In this document: positions 29,401 to 38,261 of the stretch, in pieces | Position numbering within the stretch: the first letter of the stretch is position 1 | Layout of the letters: the number at the start of each line of letters is the position of its first letter | DNA from: Actinoallomurus bryophytorum | GTDB taxonomy: Bacteria > Actinomycetota > Actinomycetes > Streptosporangiales > Streptosporangiaceae | Assembly: GCF_006716425.1 (NCBI RefSeq) | Contig: NZ_VFOZ01000002.1 | Location: 930,001-994,000 of the forward strand | Direction of reading: 5' to 3' | Length of the DNA: 64,000 nt | Notes under the pieces: model-generated | Told to the model about the DNA's origin: nothing | Seen by the model: only the letters and a program-made list of their open reading frames with translations | The model's database searches: none | Position numbers and translations under genes: made by a program

Positions 29401-29637
29401 GGCGACCTGGACCTGGTAGGCGGTCTGGGCCTGCCCGCGTACGGCCGAGGCGAGCCGCCAGCCGAGGCCGGGCCGGGTCACGTCGGTGCCGAGCGGGTCG
29501 GACGCACGCGCGGTCGTCGTCGCCAACACACGCAGGCGCGAGGCCGCGGCGGCGGACGCCGGTCGTGCGGTGAGACCGCAGGTGATGAGGAGGGCCATTA
29601 ACACGACGAGGGAGAGGACGGGGCGGGGCGCTCGCAT
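26455..29637 (-). CDS. Secreted GH78 alpha-L-rhamnosidase
   Basis: This 1060-residue exported enzyme should release terminal L-rhamnose from plant or microbial glycosides. After a signal peptide (VLMALLITCGLTARPASA) come the usual GH78 modules: an Ig-like N-terminal domain, a beta-sandwich with YLRRGFQV and ARLYVSALGLYEAHING, the (alpha/alpha)6 barrel with PTDCPQRDERLGWTGD near 650 and the acidic TTIWERWDG near 920, and a C-terminal beta-sandwich. It lies within the rhamnose operon, 81 bp after the aldolase gene, so release and catabolism are coregulated. Confidence 0.95.
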   Translation of the reverse strand: MRAPRPVLSLVVLMALLITCGLTARPASAAAASRLRVLATTTARASDPLGTDVTRPGLGWRLASAVRGQAQTAYQVQVAATRAHLNSGRADVWDSGRVAGAQSVDVPYGGPAPRSQTRYYWRVRVWDGQARPSAWSKASTFETGLAAQDWTASWIGSPATTPSLSGAHWIWYPEGDPTAGEPVSTRYFRRTVDLGAGAITGAQFTLTADDGFTLYVNGKRVSASPQVTDSWKQGQLADVTSALRPGTNTIAIEAVNTTESPAGVIGRLQVERSGAAPLDLVTDGSFKAAQTAPDGWEQPGFDDSSWPAAKDAAAYGSGPWADQVAQPSPPVPYLRRGFQVTKPVAAARLYVSALGLYEAHINGARVGDDDFTPGWTDYNKRVQYQTYDVTSMLRQGGNAIGALLAPGWYAGNIGFAGTHVYGQQPWFLGQLRVDYTDGTSQTVGTDGTWKTAASPLTSSDIYQGETYDARNERAGWDAPGYDDGGWTTAKLGTATPNLVAQAGPPVRVDTVLHAVKMTQPKPGTYIFDLGQNMVGWNRLHVSGPAGTTVTLRNGEVLNPDGTLYTANLRGAVDTDRYTLKGGGTETYEPRFTYRGYRYVEVTGYPGTPSLASVDGVVAHADAPPNGTLTTSDPLVNQIQHNIVWGQKGNFFSVPTDCPQRDERLGWTGDIGAFAPTSTFNMDADAFLAKFTTDLADAQTADGAFTDVAPAVSAGSGTAGWGDAGVIIPFTLWQRYGDLQVVRDRYPAMRKWIDYLKAHSTGLIRPAQGYGDWLNVGDDTPLDLIGTAYFAHSVDLVAQMADGIGDHDAAATYRTLWGQIRDAFDAKYVKSDGTVGGGSQTAYVLALSDNLLPDAQVTPAANKLVANIAAHGGHLTTGFLGTGELLPTLTRTGHNDVAYQILEQTTFPSWGYEIGKGATTIWERWDGIRTDGTFNDPGMNSFNHYGLGSVGDWMYTNIAGIAPASPGYQRVVIQPRPGGKVRWASASYQTDYGRVSSRWSTTGGRFTLDVDVPVNSTAEVRVPDRSGGSVAQDGARFVHLRDGAAVFTIGSGHWHFSAPGT

Positions 29638-29718
29638 CGGGTGATCCCTTCTGGCGGTGGCCGCCGTCGGGGCGCGGGGCCGGCCGGTGCGGAGGGAGGC
29701 CGGCCCGGCGCTCGACGG

Positions 29719-31758
29719 TCAGCGGAGGAAGGCGGCCGCCACCCCCGCGTCCACGGGAATGTGCAGGCCTGTTGTGTGGGTCAGGTCCGCGCCGGTGAGG
29801 GCGAAGACGGCGTTCGCGACGTGCTCGGGGAGCACCTCACGCTTCAGGAGGGTGCGCTGGGCGTAGAACTCGCCCAGTTTCTCCTCGGGTACGCCGTAGA
29901 CGGCGGCGCGCTTGGCGCCCCAGCCTCCGGCGAAGATGCCCGATCCGCGTACGACGCCGTCCGGGTTGACGCCGTTGACGCGGATGCCGTGCTCGCCCAG
30001 TTCGGCGGCGAGCAGGCGTACCTGGTGCGCCTGGTCGGCCTTTGCCGCGCCGTACGCGACGTTGGCCGGCCCGGCGAAGACGGAGTTCTTCGAGGCGATG
30101 TAGACGATGTCGCCGCCCATGGCCTGTTCGACCATGACGCGCGCGGTCTCACGGGAGACGAGGAAGGACCCGCGTGCCATCACGTCGTGCTGCAGGTCCC
30201 AGTCGCCTGCCGACGTCTCCAGCAGTGGCCGGGACAGGGACAGGCCGGCGTTGTTGACCACGAGGTCGACGCCGCCGAAGGCCAGCACCGCCTGCCGGAT
30301 CGCCGCGGCCACCTGCGCCTCGTCGGTGACGTCGGCGGCGACCGCGACGGCGACGTCGGCGGCGCGGAACGCTCCGGCGCCCAGCTCCGCGGCGACCTTC
30401 TCGGCCGCGGCGACGTCCCGGTCGGCGATGACGACGCAGGCGCCCTCGGCGGCCAGGCGCCGCGCGATGGCCGCGCCGATGCCCGAACCGCCGCCGGTCA
30501 CGAACGCGACACGGGTGGCGAGGGCCTTCGGCTTCGGCATGCGGGCGAGCTTGGCCTCCTCCAGCTCCCAGTACTCGATGCGGAACTTCTCCGCCTCAGG
30601 GATGGGGGCGTAGGAGGAGAGCGCCTCGGCGCCGCGCATCACGTTGATCGCGTTGAGGTAGAACTCGGCGGCCACACGCGCGGTCTGCTTGTCCTTGCCG
30701 AACGCGAACATGCCGACACCGGGCACGAGCACGATGGCCGGGTCCGCGCCGCGCATCGGCGGGCTGTCCTGTCCGGCGTACCGCTCGTAGTAGGCGCGGT
30801 AGTCCTGCCGGTACGCCTCGTGCAGCTCACGCAGCCGCGCCCGTACGTCGTCCAGGGGGGTGTCCGGCGGCAGGTCGAGGACGAGGGGCCGGACCTTGGT
30901 GCGCAGGAAGTGGTCCGGGCAGGAGGTGCCGAGCGCGGCCAGCCGCGGGTGTTCGGCACGGGACAGGAAGTCGAGCACCTCGGGCGCGTCGGTGTAGTGG
31001 CCGACCTGCGGCCTGTCCGTCGAGGCGAGGCCTCTGACCAGGGGGAACAGAGCGGCGGCCCGCGCGTGCCGCTCGGCCTCCGGCAGCGGTTCGTGGACCA
31101 CCGGGCCGAACGGCTCGGGCCGGCCGTTCGCCTCGATGTACGCCTCGGCGGTACGGATGATCTCCAGGGAGTTCGCCTGGCACTCGGCGCTGGTGTCGCC
31201 CCAGGCCGTGATGCCGTGGCCGCCGAGGATGACGCCGACGGCCTGCGGGTTGGCCTTCCTGACCGCGGCGATGTCCAGGCCGAGCTGGAAACCGGGCCGC
31301 CGCCAGGGCACCCACACGACCCGGTCGCCGAAGACGCGCCGGGTCAGCTCCTCGCCGTCCGCGGAGGTCGCGACGGCGATGCCGGAGTCGGGGTGCAGGT
31401 GGTCGACGTGCGCCGCCTCCACCAGGCCGTGCATCGCGGTGTCGATGGAGGGTGCGGCGCCGCCTTTGCCGTGCAGGCAGAAGTCGAACGCGGCGACCAT
31501 CTCGTCCTCGCGCTCGACGCCCGGGTACACGTCCACGAGCGCGCGCAGCCGGTCGAGGCGCAGCACGGCCAGGCCGGCGGCCTTCAGCGTGCCGAGGTCA
31601 CCGCCGGAGCCCTTCACCCACATCAGCTCGACAGGTGAGGCCGTGACGGGGTCGGTCTCGACGGCCTTGGCCGAGGTGTTGCCGCCCGCGTAGTTGGTGT
31701 TGCGGGGGTCCGATCCCAGCGTGTGGGACCGGTTGAGGAGATCGTCCACCGTGCTCAT
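29719..31758 (-). CDS. rhaD: Bifunctional rhamnulose-1-phosphate aldolase / L-lactaldehyde dehydrogenase (SDR)
   Basis: This 679-residue fusion has a class II aldolase part at residues about 1-400, with a VDHLHPDSG metal histidine pair and GGHGITAWGD. A complete SDR part (VTGGGSGIGAAIARRL near 418, VNNAGLS, and YGAAK near 562) makes up the rest. Together they cleave L-rhamnulose-1-phosphate to DHAP and L-lactaldehyde and oxidise the aldehyde to lactate. The ATG at 31758 overlaps the rhaI stop by one base (TGATG). An ATG at 31770 is less likely. The fusion is typical of actinobacterial and some other RhaI-type rhamnose clusters. Confidence 0.93.
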   Translation of the reverse strand: MSTVDDLLNRSHTLGSDPRNTNYAGGNTSAKAVETDPVTASPVELMWVKGSGGDLGTLKAAGLAVLRLDRLRALVDVYPGVEREDEMVAAFDFCLHGKGGAAPSIDTAMHGLVEAAHVDHLHPDSGIAVATSADGEELTRRVFGDRVVWVPWRRPGFQLGLDIAAVRKANPQAVGVILGGHGITAWGDTSAECQANSLEIIRTAEAYIEANGRPEPFGPVVHEPLPEAERHARAAALFPLVRGLASTDRPQVGHYTDAPEVLDFLSRAEHPRLAALGTSCPDHFLRTKVRPLVLDLPPDTPLDDVRARLRELHEAYRQDYRAYYERYAGQDSPPMRGADPAIVLVPGVGMFAFGKDKQTARVAAEFYLNAINVMRGAEALSSYAPIPEAEKFRIEYWELEEAKLARMPKPKALATRVAFVTGGGSGIGAAIARRLAAEGACVVIADRDVAAAEKVAAELGAGAFRAADVAVAVAADVTDEAQVAAAIRQAVLAFGGVDLVVNNAGLSLSRPLLETSAGDWDLQHDVMARGSFLVSRETARVMVEQAMGGDIVYIASKNSVFAGPANVAYGAAKADQAHQVRLLAAELGEHGIRVNGVNPDGVVRGSGIFAGGWGAKRAAVYGVPEEKLGEFYAQRTLLKREVLPEHVANAVFALTGADLTHTTGLHIPVDAGVAAAFLR

Positions 31759-32945
31759 CAGGCGCCCCACCCGGCGGCCTGGCCGTCCTTGCGCTCGTCG
31801 CTGACCCGCTCGAAGTAGCCGGATCGCTTGTAGGCGGCGACCGGGTCCGGGTCCAGGCCCATCTCCTCGCGCAGCTCGCCGAGCAGCGGGCGTACGTCGG
31901 TGTTGTAGGCGTCCATCAGCACCGCGTTGGCGCCGAGCACGTCACCGGAGTTCTGGGCCGCGCGCAATGCCTCGACGTCGACGAGCAGGGCCTTGGCCGT
32001 GGCCTCCTGCACGTTCATCACCGAGCGGATCTGTCCGTGGATCTTCGGCTCGATGTTGTGGCACTGGTCGAGCATGAAGGCCACGTGCTCGCCGTAGCCG
32101 CCGCCCTGGACGACCTCGTGCATGATGCGGAACAGCTGGAAGGGGTCGGCCGCGCCGACCATCAGGTCGTCGTCGGCGTAGAAGCGCGAGTTGAAGTCGA
32201 ACGCGCCGAGCTTGTTCTCCCGCAGCAGGGAGGCCACGATGAACTCGATGTTGGTGCCCGGCGCGTGGTGCCCGGTGTCCACGACGACCTGTGCCTTGGG
32301 GCCGAGGCGCATGCAGTGCGCGTACGCGGTGCCCCAGTCCGGCACGTCCATGGTGTAGAACGCCGGCTCGAAGAGCTTGTACTCCAGCAGGAACCGCTGA
32401 TCGTCGCCCAGCCGCTCGTACACGACGGCCAGGGCCTCGGCGAGCCGGTCCTGACGGGCCCGGATGTCGTCCTGGCCCGGGTAGTTGGTGCCGTCGGAGA
32501 ACCACAGCTTCAGGTCGCGTGAGCCGGTCGCGTCCATGATGTCGACGCAGTCCAGCAGGTGGCGCAGCGCCTTCTTGCGGATGGCGGGGTCGGGGTTGGT
32601 GACGCTGCCGAGCATGTAGTCGTCGTCCTGGAACACGTTCGAGTTGATCGCCCCGAGACCGACGCCGCGGTCGCGGGCGTGCGCGGCCAGGGCCGCGTAG
32701 TCATCGACCCGGTCCCAGGGGATGTGCAGCGCCACGGTCGGCGCGACGCCGGTGAACCGGTGCACCTGGGCCGCGTCGTCGATCTTCTCCTCAGGCGTGC
32801 GCGGCACGCCCTGCTGGGCGAACACCTTGAAGCGGGTGCCCGAGTTGCCGTACGCCCATGACGGCGTCTCGATGTGCTGTGTGCGCAGTGCCGCCTTCAC
32901 GGCCTTTGTGTCGGTCACGAGAATCCCCGATTCTTGCGAGCTCAT
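31758..32945 (-). CDS. rhaI: L-rhamnose isomerase (RhaI type)
   Basis: This 395-residue enzyme converts L-rhamnose to L-rhamnulose using a divalent metal. The RhaI landmarks are VALHIPWDRVDDY, LKLWFSDGTNYPGQDD, DTGHHAPGTNIEF and FDFNSRFYADDDLMVG, where the Glu/Asp/His residues ligate metal. It is of the Pseudomonas/Streptomyces RhaI family, not enteric RhaA. The ATG at 32945 overlaps the rhaM stop by 4 bp. Confidence 0.95.
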   Translation of the reverse strand: MSSQESGILVTDTKAVKAALRTQHIETPSWAYGNSGTRFKVFAQQGVPRTPEEKIDDAAQVHRFTGVAPTVALHIPWDRVDDYAALAAHARDRGVGLGAINSNVFQDDDYMLGSVTNPDPAIRKKALRHLLDCVDIMDATGSRDLKLWFSDGTNYPGQDDIRARQDRLAEALAVVYERLGDDQRFLLEYKLFEPAFYTMDVPDWGTAYAHCMRLGPKAQVVVDTGHHAPGTNIEFIVASLLRENKLGAFDFNSRFYADDDLMVGAADPFQLFRIMHEVVQGGGYGEHVAFMLDQCHNIEPKIHGQIRSVMNVQEATAKALLVDVEALRAAQNSGDVLGANAVLMDAYNTDVRPLLGELREEMGLDPDPVAAYKRSGYFERVSDERKDGQAAGWGA

Positions 32946-33259
32946 GCCAGGTGGAAAATTTCGGCGAGCGGCACCATGCCCTCATCGGGTCGACCCTCGA
33001 GGTCCTCGAAGAAGGGCGCCATTTCCGCCTGCCAGCGGGCGTTCACCTCGGTGCGCTCCATGGCCGCCTGTGCCGCCTGGAAGTCATCGGTCTCCAGGTA
33101 GCCGACGAGCAGGCCGTCGTCGCGCAGGAAGAGGGAGTAGTTGTGCCAGCCCGTCTCGCGCAGCGCCGCCCGCATGTCCGCCCAGACGGCCTCATGACGC
33201 CGGCGGTACTCCTCCAGCCGGTCGGTGCGGACCTTCAGCAGGAAGCAGACGCGCTGCAC
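32942..33259 (-). CDS. rhaM: L-rhamnose mutarotase
   Basis: This 105-residue dimeric alpha/beta-barrel protein interconverts alpha- and beta-rhamnopyranose. The RhaM pattern is clear: VCFLLKVRTDRLEEYRRRH, a central NYSLFLRDDGLLVGYLE, and WQAEMAPFFED near the end. GTG 33259 follows AAGGAG by 6 bp and gives the normal family length. A longer frame to 33508 overlaps rhaS antisense-like sequence and is not real. Confidence 0.95.
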   Translation of the reverse strand: MQRVCFLLKVRTDRLEEYRRRHEAVWADMRAALRETGWHNYSLFLRDDGLLVGYLETDDFQAAQAAMERTEVNARWQAEMAPFFEDLEGRPDEGMVPLAEIFHLA

Positions 33260-33323
33260 GGGGGGCTCCTTGTCGGTGCGGACGATGGCGGAGCCGCGCC
33301 CGTGCGGCCCCGCCCCGCCTCGC

Positions 33324-34394
33324 TCAGAAGTGGAAGTTGTCGATGTTGTTCTTGTCGAAGACGGTCGGCGGGCCGAGGATGACCTCGCCGTCCGCGCCGA
33401 TGGTCCGCTCTCCGAGCCGGCCGGCCTTGAACTTCTCGCCCTGGGCCCCGGTGATCTGCCCGGAGGCGAGGGCCGCCGCGGCGTACGAGGCGAGGTAGCC
33501 GAGGTCACCCGGGTTCCAAAGCTCGAACTTGCTCACGGTGCCGTCCTTGACGAACTTGCGCATCTGGTTCGGCGTGCCCAGTCCGGAGACCTGGACCTTG
33601 CCCTTGTACTTGGAGGCGGAGACGTACCGCGCCGCGGCGGCGATGCCGACCGTGGTCGGGGCGATGATGCCCTTCAGGTCCGGATACGCCTGGAGCAGAC
33701 CCTGTGTCTGCTGGAAGGACTTCTGGTCGTCGTCGTCGCCGTAGGCGACCTTGACGAGCTGGATGCCGGCGTACTCCGGCTTCTTCAGCTCGTCCTTCAT
33801 GAAGCCGATCCAGGTGTTCTGGTTGGTGGCGTTGGCGGTCGCGGACAGGATCGCGATCTTGCCCTTGCCGCCGATCAGGTCCGAGATCACCTTGATCTCG
33901 CTGCGCCCGATCTCCTCAGAGCTCGCCTGGTTGATGAAGACGTCGCGGCACTCCTTGGCGGCGTCGGAGTCGTACGTGACGACGGCGATCTTGCGGGACA
34001 TGGCCTGCTTGAGCGGGCCGCACACCGCGTTGGGGTCGTTGGCCGCGATGAGGATCGCGTCCTGCTGCTGCTGGATCAGCGTGTTCAGGTAGGAGATCTG
34101 GGACGAGGCGGAGGCGTCGGACGGGCCGACCTCCTTGGCCGTGCCGCCGTACTCCTTGGCGCCGGCGATGCCGGCCTTGTCGACGATCGTCTCGTACGGG
34201 TTGTTGACCTGCTTCGGCAGGAACGCGACCTTGAGGCCCTTCTTGATCGGCGCGTTCGGGTTCGCCTTCGCACCGCTCGTCGCGGCTGCTCCGTTGTCGC
34301 CGGACGATGACTTCTTGGTGGTACCACCGCATGCGGCGGCACCGACGGCCAGTGCGGCCACGAGTGCCACGGCCGCCATTGGACGTTTGAGCAT
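33324..34394 (-). CDS. rhaS: Rhamnose ABC transporter substrate-binding lipoprotein
   Basis: This 356-residue periplasmic-binding-protein-like lipoprotein has a lipobox ending VGAAAC at residue 22 and then a Ser/Gly-rich tether. The mature part has the type I sugar-binding fold (LKVAFLPKQVNNPYE, AANDPNAVC, VVTYDSDA). ATG 34394 has GGGAG 5 bp upstream. It should capture L-rhamnose on the outer face of the membrane and deliver it to the two permeases encoded upstream. Confidence 0.92.
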   Translation of the reverse strand: MLKRPMAAVALVAALAVGAAACGGTTKKSSSGDNGAAATSGAKANPNAPIKKGLKVAFLPKQVNNPYETIVDKAGIAGAKEYGGTAKEVGPSDASASSQISYLNTLIQQQQDAILIAANDPNAVCGPLKQAMSRKIAVVTYDSDAAKECRDVFINQASSEEIGRSEIKVISDLIGGKGKIAILSATANATNQNTWIGFMKDELKKPEYAGIQLVKVAYGDDDDQKSFQQTQGLLQAYPDLKGIIAPTTVGIAAAARYVSASKYKGKVQVSGLGTPNQMRKFVKDGTVSKFELWNPGDLGYLASYAAAALASGQITGAQGEKFKAGRLGERTIGADGEVILGPPTVFDKNNIDNFHF

Positions 34395-34412
34395 TTCAAC
34401 TCCCTTTTTCAT

Positions 34413-35447
34413 TCACTGGGATGAGGCGGAGATGGACCCGCGGGGATGTCGGCGTGCCTCGCGTACTCCCGCGATGATGCGCGGCGTCAGCACCGAGACG
34501 ATGAGGAGCAGACCCGTGACGATCGACTGGATCTCGGTCGCGACGTCACGGAGCATGAGCAGGTTGCGGAGCAGGCCGATCAGCAGGACACCCGCGACGA
34601 CGCCCCCGAGGGTGCCGCGACCGCCGTCGAAGTCGACGCCGCCGAGGAGCACGGCCGCGATCACGGCCAGCTCCAGCCCGAGACCGTTGTCGGCGCGGGC
34701 ACTTCCGTAACGCAACGTGTAGATCGCTCCGGCGAAGGCCGAGACCACGCCGGAGACGACGAAGAGCAGGAGCTTGATGCGCTTCACCCGGATCCCCGCG
34801 AAGAACGCGGCCTCCTCCTGCGCGCCGGTCGCGAAGATCGCCCGGCCCGCCCCGGTCGCGTGCAGCACGACCGCGGTGACGATCGCGGCCACGATGAACA
34901 GCGCGAACGGATACGGGATCGGGGTGCCCGGAACGGTCTTCGTGGCCAGGTCCGCGTAGTTCTGCGGGAACTGGGCCACCGCCTTGGTCCCGAGCACGAC
35001 GTAGGCGAGCCCGCGGTAGAGCGTCAGCGTGCCGATCGTGACGGCCAGCGACGGCAGCCCGAGCCGGGTGACGAGCAGTCCGTTGACCAGCCCCGCGATC
35101 GCGCCGACGATGATCAGGAGCGGAATGATCGTCTCGATCGCCCAGCCGGCGTCCCACAGGGCGCCGAGCAGGGCGCTCGACAGGCCCAGCACCGAGGCCA
35201 CCGACAGGTCCACCTCGGCGGCGACGACCAGCAGGGTCATCGGCAGCGCGATCAGCGCGATCTCGCTGAGGTCATCGAGGGCGAAGGACAGGTTGTCGCT
35301 GGTGGCGAAGTCGGGCGTGCCGAGGGCGCCACCGGCGAACACCACGATCAGCAGTGCGGTGACGATGACGTCCCAGCGGACCAGCCGGGTCACGGGGTTC
35401 GGCAGAGCACCGGGGGAGCTCGTCTTCACGGGTGCGTCAGGCGCCAT
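34413..35447 (-). CDS. rhaQ: Rhamnose ABC transporter permease (second)
   Basis: This 344-residue membrane protein of the ribose/rhamnose permease family has about 8-10 helices. The family signature includes EVDLSVASVLGL, GRAIFATGAQEEAAFFAGI and GGVDFDGGRGTL. The ATG at 35447 overlaps the end of the preceding permease by 11 bp, with AAGGAGGA upstream. It forms the channel heterodimer with RhaP. Confidence 0.9.
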   Translation of the reverse strand: MAPDAPVKTSSPGALPNPVTRLVRWDVIVTALLIVVFAGGALGTPDFATSDNLSFALDDLSEIALIALPMTLLVVAAEVDLSVASVLGLSSALLGALWDAGWAIETIIPLLIIVGAIAGLVNGLLVTRLGLPSLAVTIGTLTLYRGLAYVVLGTKAVAQFPQNYADLATKTVPGTPIPYPFALFIVAAIVTAVVLHATGAGRAIFATGAQEEAAFFAGIRVKRIKLLLFVVSGVVSAFAGAIYTLRYGSARADNGLGLELAVIAAVLLGGVDFDGGRGTLGGVVAGVLLIGLLRNLLMLRDVATEIQSIVTGLLLIVSVLTPRIIAGVREARRHPRGSISASSQ

Positions 35448-36477
35448 GACGGACGTTCCTCCTTCGCAGCGCGCGGGTGACGCGCAGGCTGAGCAGGCGG
35501 TCGACACTGATGGCCAGGAGCAGCAGGAGGCCGGAGATGGCGTCCTGCCAGAAGGAGTTGACCTTCAGCACCACCAGGACGCTGCCGATCGTGGTGAGCA
35601 GCAGGGCGCCGAGCGCGGCGCCGTAGACGGTGCCGAGCCCGCCGACGATGGCGACGCCGCCGACCACGACCGCGGCGACCACGCGCAGCTCCCAGCCGTG
35701 CGCCGCGTCCGCCACGACGGTCCCGAACCGGGCCAGCCACAGCACCCCGGCCAGGCCCGCGAGGATCCCGCTGCAGGCGTACGCGGTCAGGATCCGCCGG
35801 CGGATGGACAGGCCCGCGAGCCGGGCCGCGTCGGGGTTCGAGCCGATCGCGTAGAACTCACGGCCGGACGGATAGGAGCGCAGGTAGTACCCGACGGCCA
35901 GCATGACCACGACGGTGATCAGCGGCAGGTACGGGATGCCCAGGACGCTGCCGCTGCCGAGCTCCAGCAGGGAGTTCGGAACGTCGGCGGCGTTGATCTG
36001 CTGCCCGTGCGCCCAGTAGTAGTCCAGGCCCTGGATGACGTACAGCGTGCCGAGGGTGACCACCAGCGCCGGGACGCGGAAGAAGCTGACCAGCACCCCG
36101 TTCACCAGGCCGCAGACCGCGCCGATCGCCATTCCCAGGATCAGCACGAGGACGATGTTGCGGTCGTGGCCGAGGACGAACTTGCCCGAGGCGAACGCGA
36201 CGAGGCCCACCACCGAGCCGACCGACAGGTCGATGTTGCGGGTGATGACGACCATCGTCTGCCCGACCGCGAGCAGCGCGAGGATCGAGGCGTTCAGGAA
36301 GATGTCCTTGACGCCCTGCTGGGACAGGAACGAGGAGTTGGCCGCGGTCGTCACGACGACGAGCACGATCAGCGCGGCGAGGATGCTCAGCTCACGTGCG
36401 CGCAGGACGGTGTCGACGAGCCGGCGCCCGCCGCCGCCGGTCTCGGCGCCGGCCTCGGTCGTGGTGATCGTCGCCAT
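35437..36477 (-). CDS. rhaP: Rhamnose ABC transporter permease (first)
   Basis: This 346-residue permease has the family pattern ITRNIDLSVGSVVGL, FRVPALVVTLGTLYVIQG, EFYAIGSNPDAARLAGL and GGVAIVGGLGTVYGAAL. The ATG at 36477 overlaps the ATPase stop (TAATG). An open frame continues far upstream antisense to no gene and across the ATPase, but only this part has membrane-protein composition. It pairs with RhaQ. Confidence 0.9.
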   Translation of the reverse strand: MATITTTEAGAETGGGGRRLVDTVLRARELSILAALIVLVVVTTAANSSFLSQQGVKDIFLNASILALLAVGQTMVVITRNIDLSVGSVVGLVAFASGKFVLGHDRNIVLVLILGMAIGAVCGLVNGVLVSFFRVPALVVTLGTLYVIQGLDYYWAHGQQINAADVPNSLLELGSGSVLGIPYLPLITVVVMLAVGYYLRSYPSGREFYAIGSNPDAARLAGLSIRRRILTAYACSGILAGLAGVLWLARFGTVVADAAHGWELRVVAAVVVGGVAIVGGLGTVYGAALGALLLTTIGSVLVVLKVNSFWQDAISGLLLLLAISVDRLLSLRVTRALRRRNVRHGA

Positions 36478-37988
36478 TACGCGGCCTCCCGCCGGTTGCG
36501 GCCGGTCGCGGCGGCCACCACGGTCTCCTCGGTGGCCTCGTCCCGCGGGATCTCGGCGGCGAGCCGCCCCTCGTACATGACGAGCACCCGGTCGGCCATG
36601 CCCAGCACCTCGGGGAGGTCGGAGGAGATCATCAGGACCGCCAGGCCGTCGGCCGCCAGCTCCGACAGGAGCCGGTGCACCTCCGCCTTGGTGCCGACGT
36701 CGATCCCCCGTGTCGGCTCGTCCACGATCAGCACGGTCGGCTCGGTGGAGAGCCACTTGGCGAGTACGACCTTCTGCTGGTTGCCGCCGGACAGCACGCC
36801 GACCGCGTCGCTCAGGCGTGCGTACTTCAGCTGGAGCCGGATCGCCCAGTCGGCGGCACGGTCCCGCTCGGCGCGGCGGGAGACGAGCGGGCCACGGCGA
36901 AGTGCGCGAAGGGTGGTCAGGCCGATGTTGCGTTCGATCGAACCGTCCATGACCAGGCCCTGCTGGCGCCGGTCCTCCGGTACGAGAGCGATCCCCGCCG
37001 ACATCGCCGCGGTGGGACTGCCACCGGGCAGCCGCCGGCCGCCCACCGTGACCGAGCCCGCGTCGTAGCGGTCGACGCCGAAGACGGCGCGTACCACCTC
37101 GCTGCGGCCGGCCCCGACCAGCCCGGCGAGGGCGACGATCTCCCCCGTGCGCACCTCGAACGACACGTCGGTGAAGACGCCCTCGCGGGTCAGCCGCTCG
37201 ACCTTCAGGACGGCCTCGCCGACGGTCGTGTCCTGCTTGGGGTAGAGCGTGTCGAGCTCGCGGCCGACCATCCGCTGGACCAGGTCGTCGGGTGTGATGC
37301 CCTGGAGTTCCTCGGTCGCGATGAGCCGGCCGTCGCGCAGCGTCGTCACCCGCTGGCACAGCTCGAAGATCTCTTCCAGCCGGTGCGAGATGAACAGCAG
37401 CGCGCAGCCCTGCTCGCGCAGCGTGCGTGCGACGGTGAACAGCCGCGCGACCTCGTTCCCGGACAGCGCGGCGGTCGGCTCGTCCATGACCAGCACCCGG
37501 GCGTCGCGGGACAGGGCCTTGGCGATCTCGACGATCTGCTGGTCGGCGATGGACAGGCCGCGCGCGGGCCGGTCCGGGTCCAGGGAGACGCCGAGGCGCT
37601 CGAACAGCGCCGCGGTCTGCGCCCTCAGCGCCCGGCGGTCGATCCGGCCGAGGCCGGCGCGTGGCTGGCGGCCCATGAAGATGTTCTCCGCGACCGAGAG
37701 GTCGGGGAACAACGTCGGCTCCTGGTAGATGACGGCAACGCCGGCGTGCTGCGCGTCGCCGGGCCCGCGGAAGTCGCGTGGGCTCCCGTCGAGCAGGACC
37801 TGGCCCTCGTCCGGCCGGTGCACGCCCGCCAGGATCTTGACCAGCGTGGACTTGCCCGCGCCGTTCTCGCCGGCGAGCGCATGGATCTCTCCGCCGCGCA
37901 GGTCGATCGAGACGTCCTGGAGTGCCCGCACCGCGCCGAACGCCATGCTGACGCGTTCGAGCGCGAGGATCGGAGGCGACTCACTCAT
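36477..37988 (-). CDS. rhaT: Rhamnose ABC transporter ATP-binding protein
   Basis: This 503-residue double ATPase of the CUT2 sugar family powers rhamnose import. The first domain has Walker [10 protein letters not shown], signature LSIADQQ and Walker [10 protein letters not shown]. The second has the usual degenerate Walker A GLVGAGRS, signature LSGGNQQK and [12 protein letters not shown] 37988 follows GGAG by 7 bp. It is the first gene of the long minus-strand rhamnose operon and faces the LacI-type gene across a 273-bp divergent promoter region. Confidence 0.93.
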   Translation of the reverse strand: MSESPPILALERVSMAFGAVRALQDVSIDLRGGEIHALAGENGAGKSTLVKILAGVHRPDEGQVLLDGSPRDFRGPGDAQHAGVAVIYQEPTLFPDLSVAENIFMGRQPRAGLGRIDRRALRAQTAALFERLGVSLDPDRPARGLSIADQQIVEIAKALSRDARVLVMDEPTAALSGNEVARLFTVARTLREQGCALLFISHRLEEIFELCQRVTTLRDGRLIATEELQGITPDDLVQRMVGRELDTLYPKQDTTVGEAVLKVERLTREGVFTDVSFEVRTGEIVALAGLVGAGRSEVVRAVFGVDRYDAGSVTVGGRRLPGGSPTAAMSAGIALVPEDRRQQGLVMDGSIERNIGLTTLRALRRGPLVSRRAERDRAADWAIRLQLKYARLSDAVGVLSGGNQQKVVLAKWLSTEPTVLIVDEPTRGIDVGTKAEVHRLLSELAADGLAVLMISSDLPEVLGMADRVLVMYEGRLAAEIPRDEATEETVVAAATGRNRREAA

Positions 37989-38014
37989 GCTTCGCTCCAC
38001 GGAAGGTGAACGAT

Positions 38015-38030
38015 GTAAAAACGTTTTAAC
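38015..38030. promoter_or_regulatory. LacI-type operator next to the rhaT start
   Basis: GTAAAAACGTTTTAAC is a 16-bp inverted repeat with one mismatched pair around a central CG, the hallmark of LacI-family sites. It lies 27 bp upstream of the rhaT ATG, placed to block the operon promoter. A related site is at 38194. Confidence 0.7.
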
Positions 38031-38193
38031 GAGATTGACCCGGGACGCTAGGTCTGACCGCCGGATACGTCAAGAGGGCGAAACGACCGGCTTCTGCCGC
38101 CACCCGCCGTGATCATGCCTCTGATCTGCAAGATTGCGACTCGGATAACGAGACGGTCACTCTCTGGGCGATCTTGAAGTCCGGATGCGCCCG

Positions 38194-38209
38194 GTTGACA
38201 CGTTTTAAT
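38194..38209. promoter_or_regulatory. Second LacI-type operator half-match near regulator promoter
   Basis: GTTGACACGTTTTAAT shares the ACGTTTTAA half with the site at 38015. It contains TTGACA (38195-38200), a good -35 for the plus-strand regulator/kinase transcript. The site is 53 bp before the LacI gene and suggests autoregulation. Confidence 0.55.
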
Positions 38210-38261
38210 TAGCGCGCCAAAGTGAACGCCACTTGCAGGGTAAGAGAGGCGCGGCAGAGCG

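Noticed and set aside
35437-37359. 640-codon minus frame covering a permease and part of the ATPase
   Set aside because: Only the last 346 codons have permease character; the upstream part is a shifted reading of the rhaT gene.
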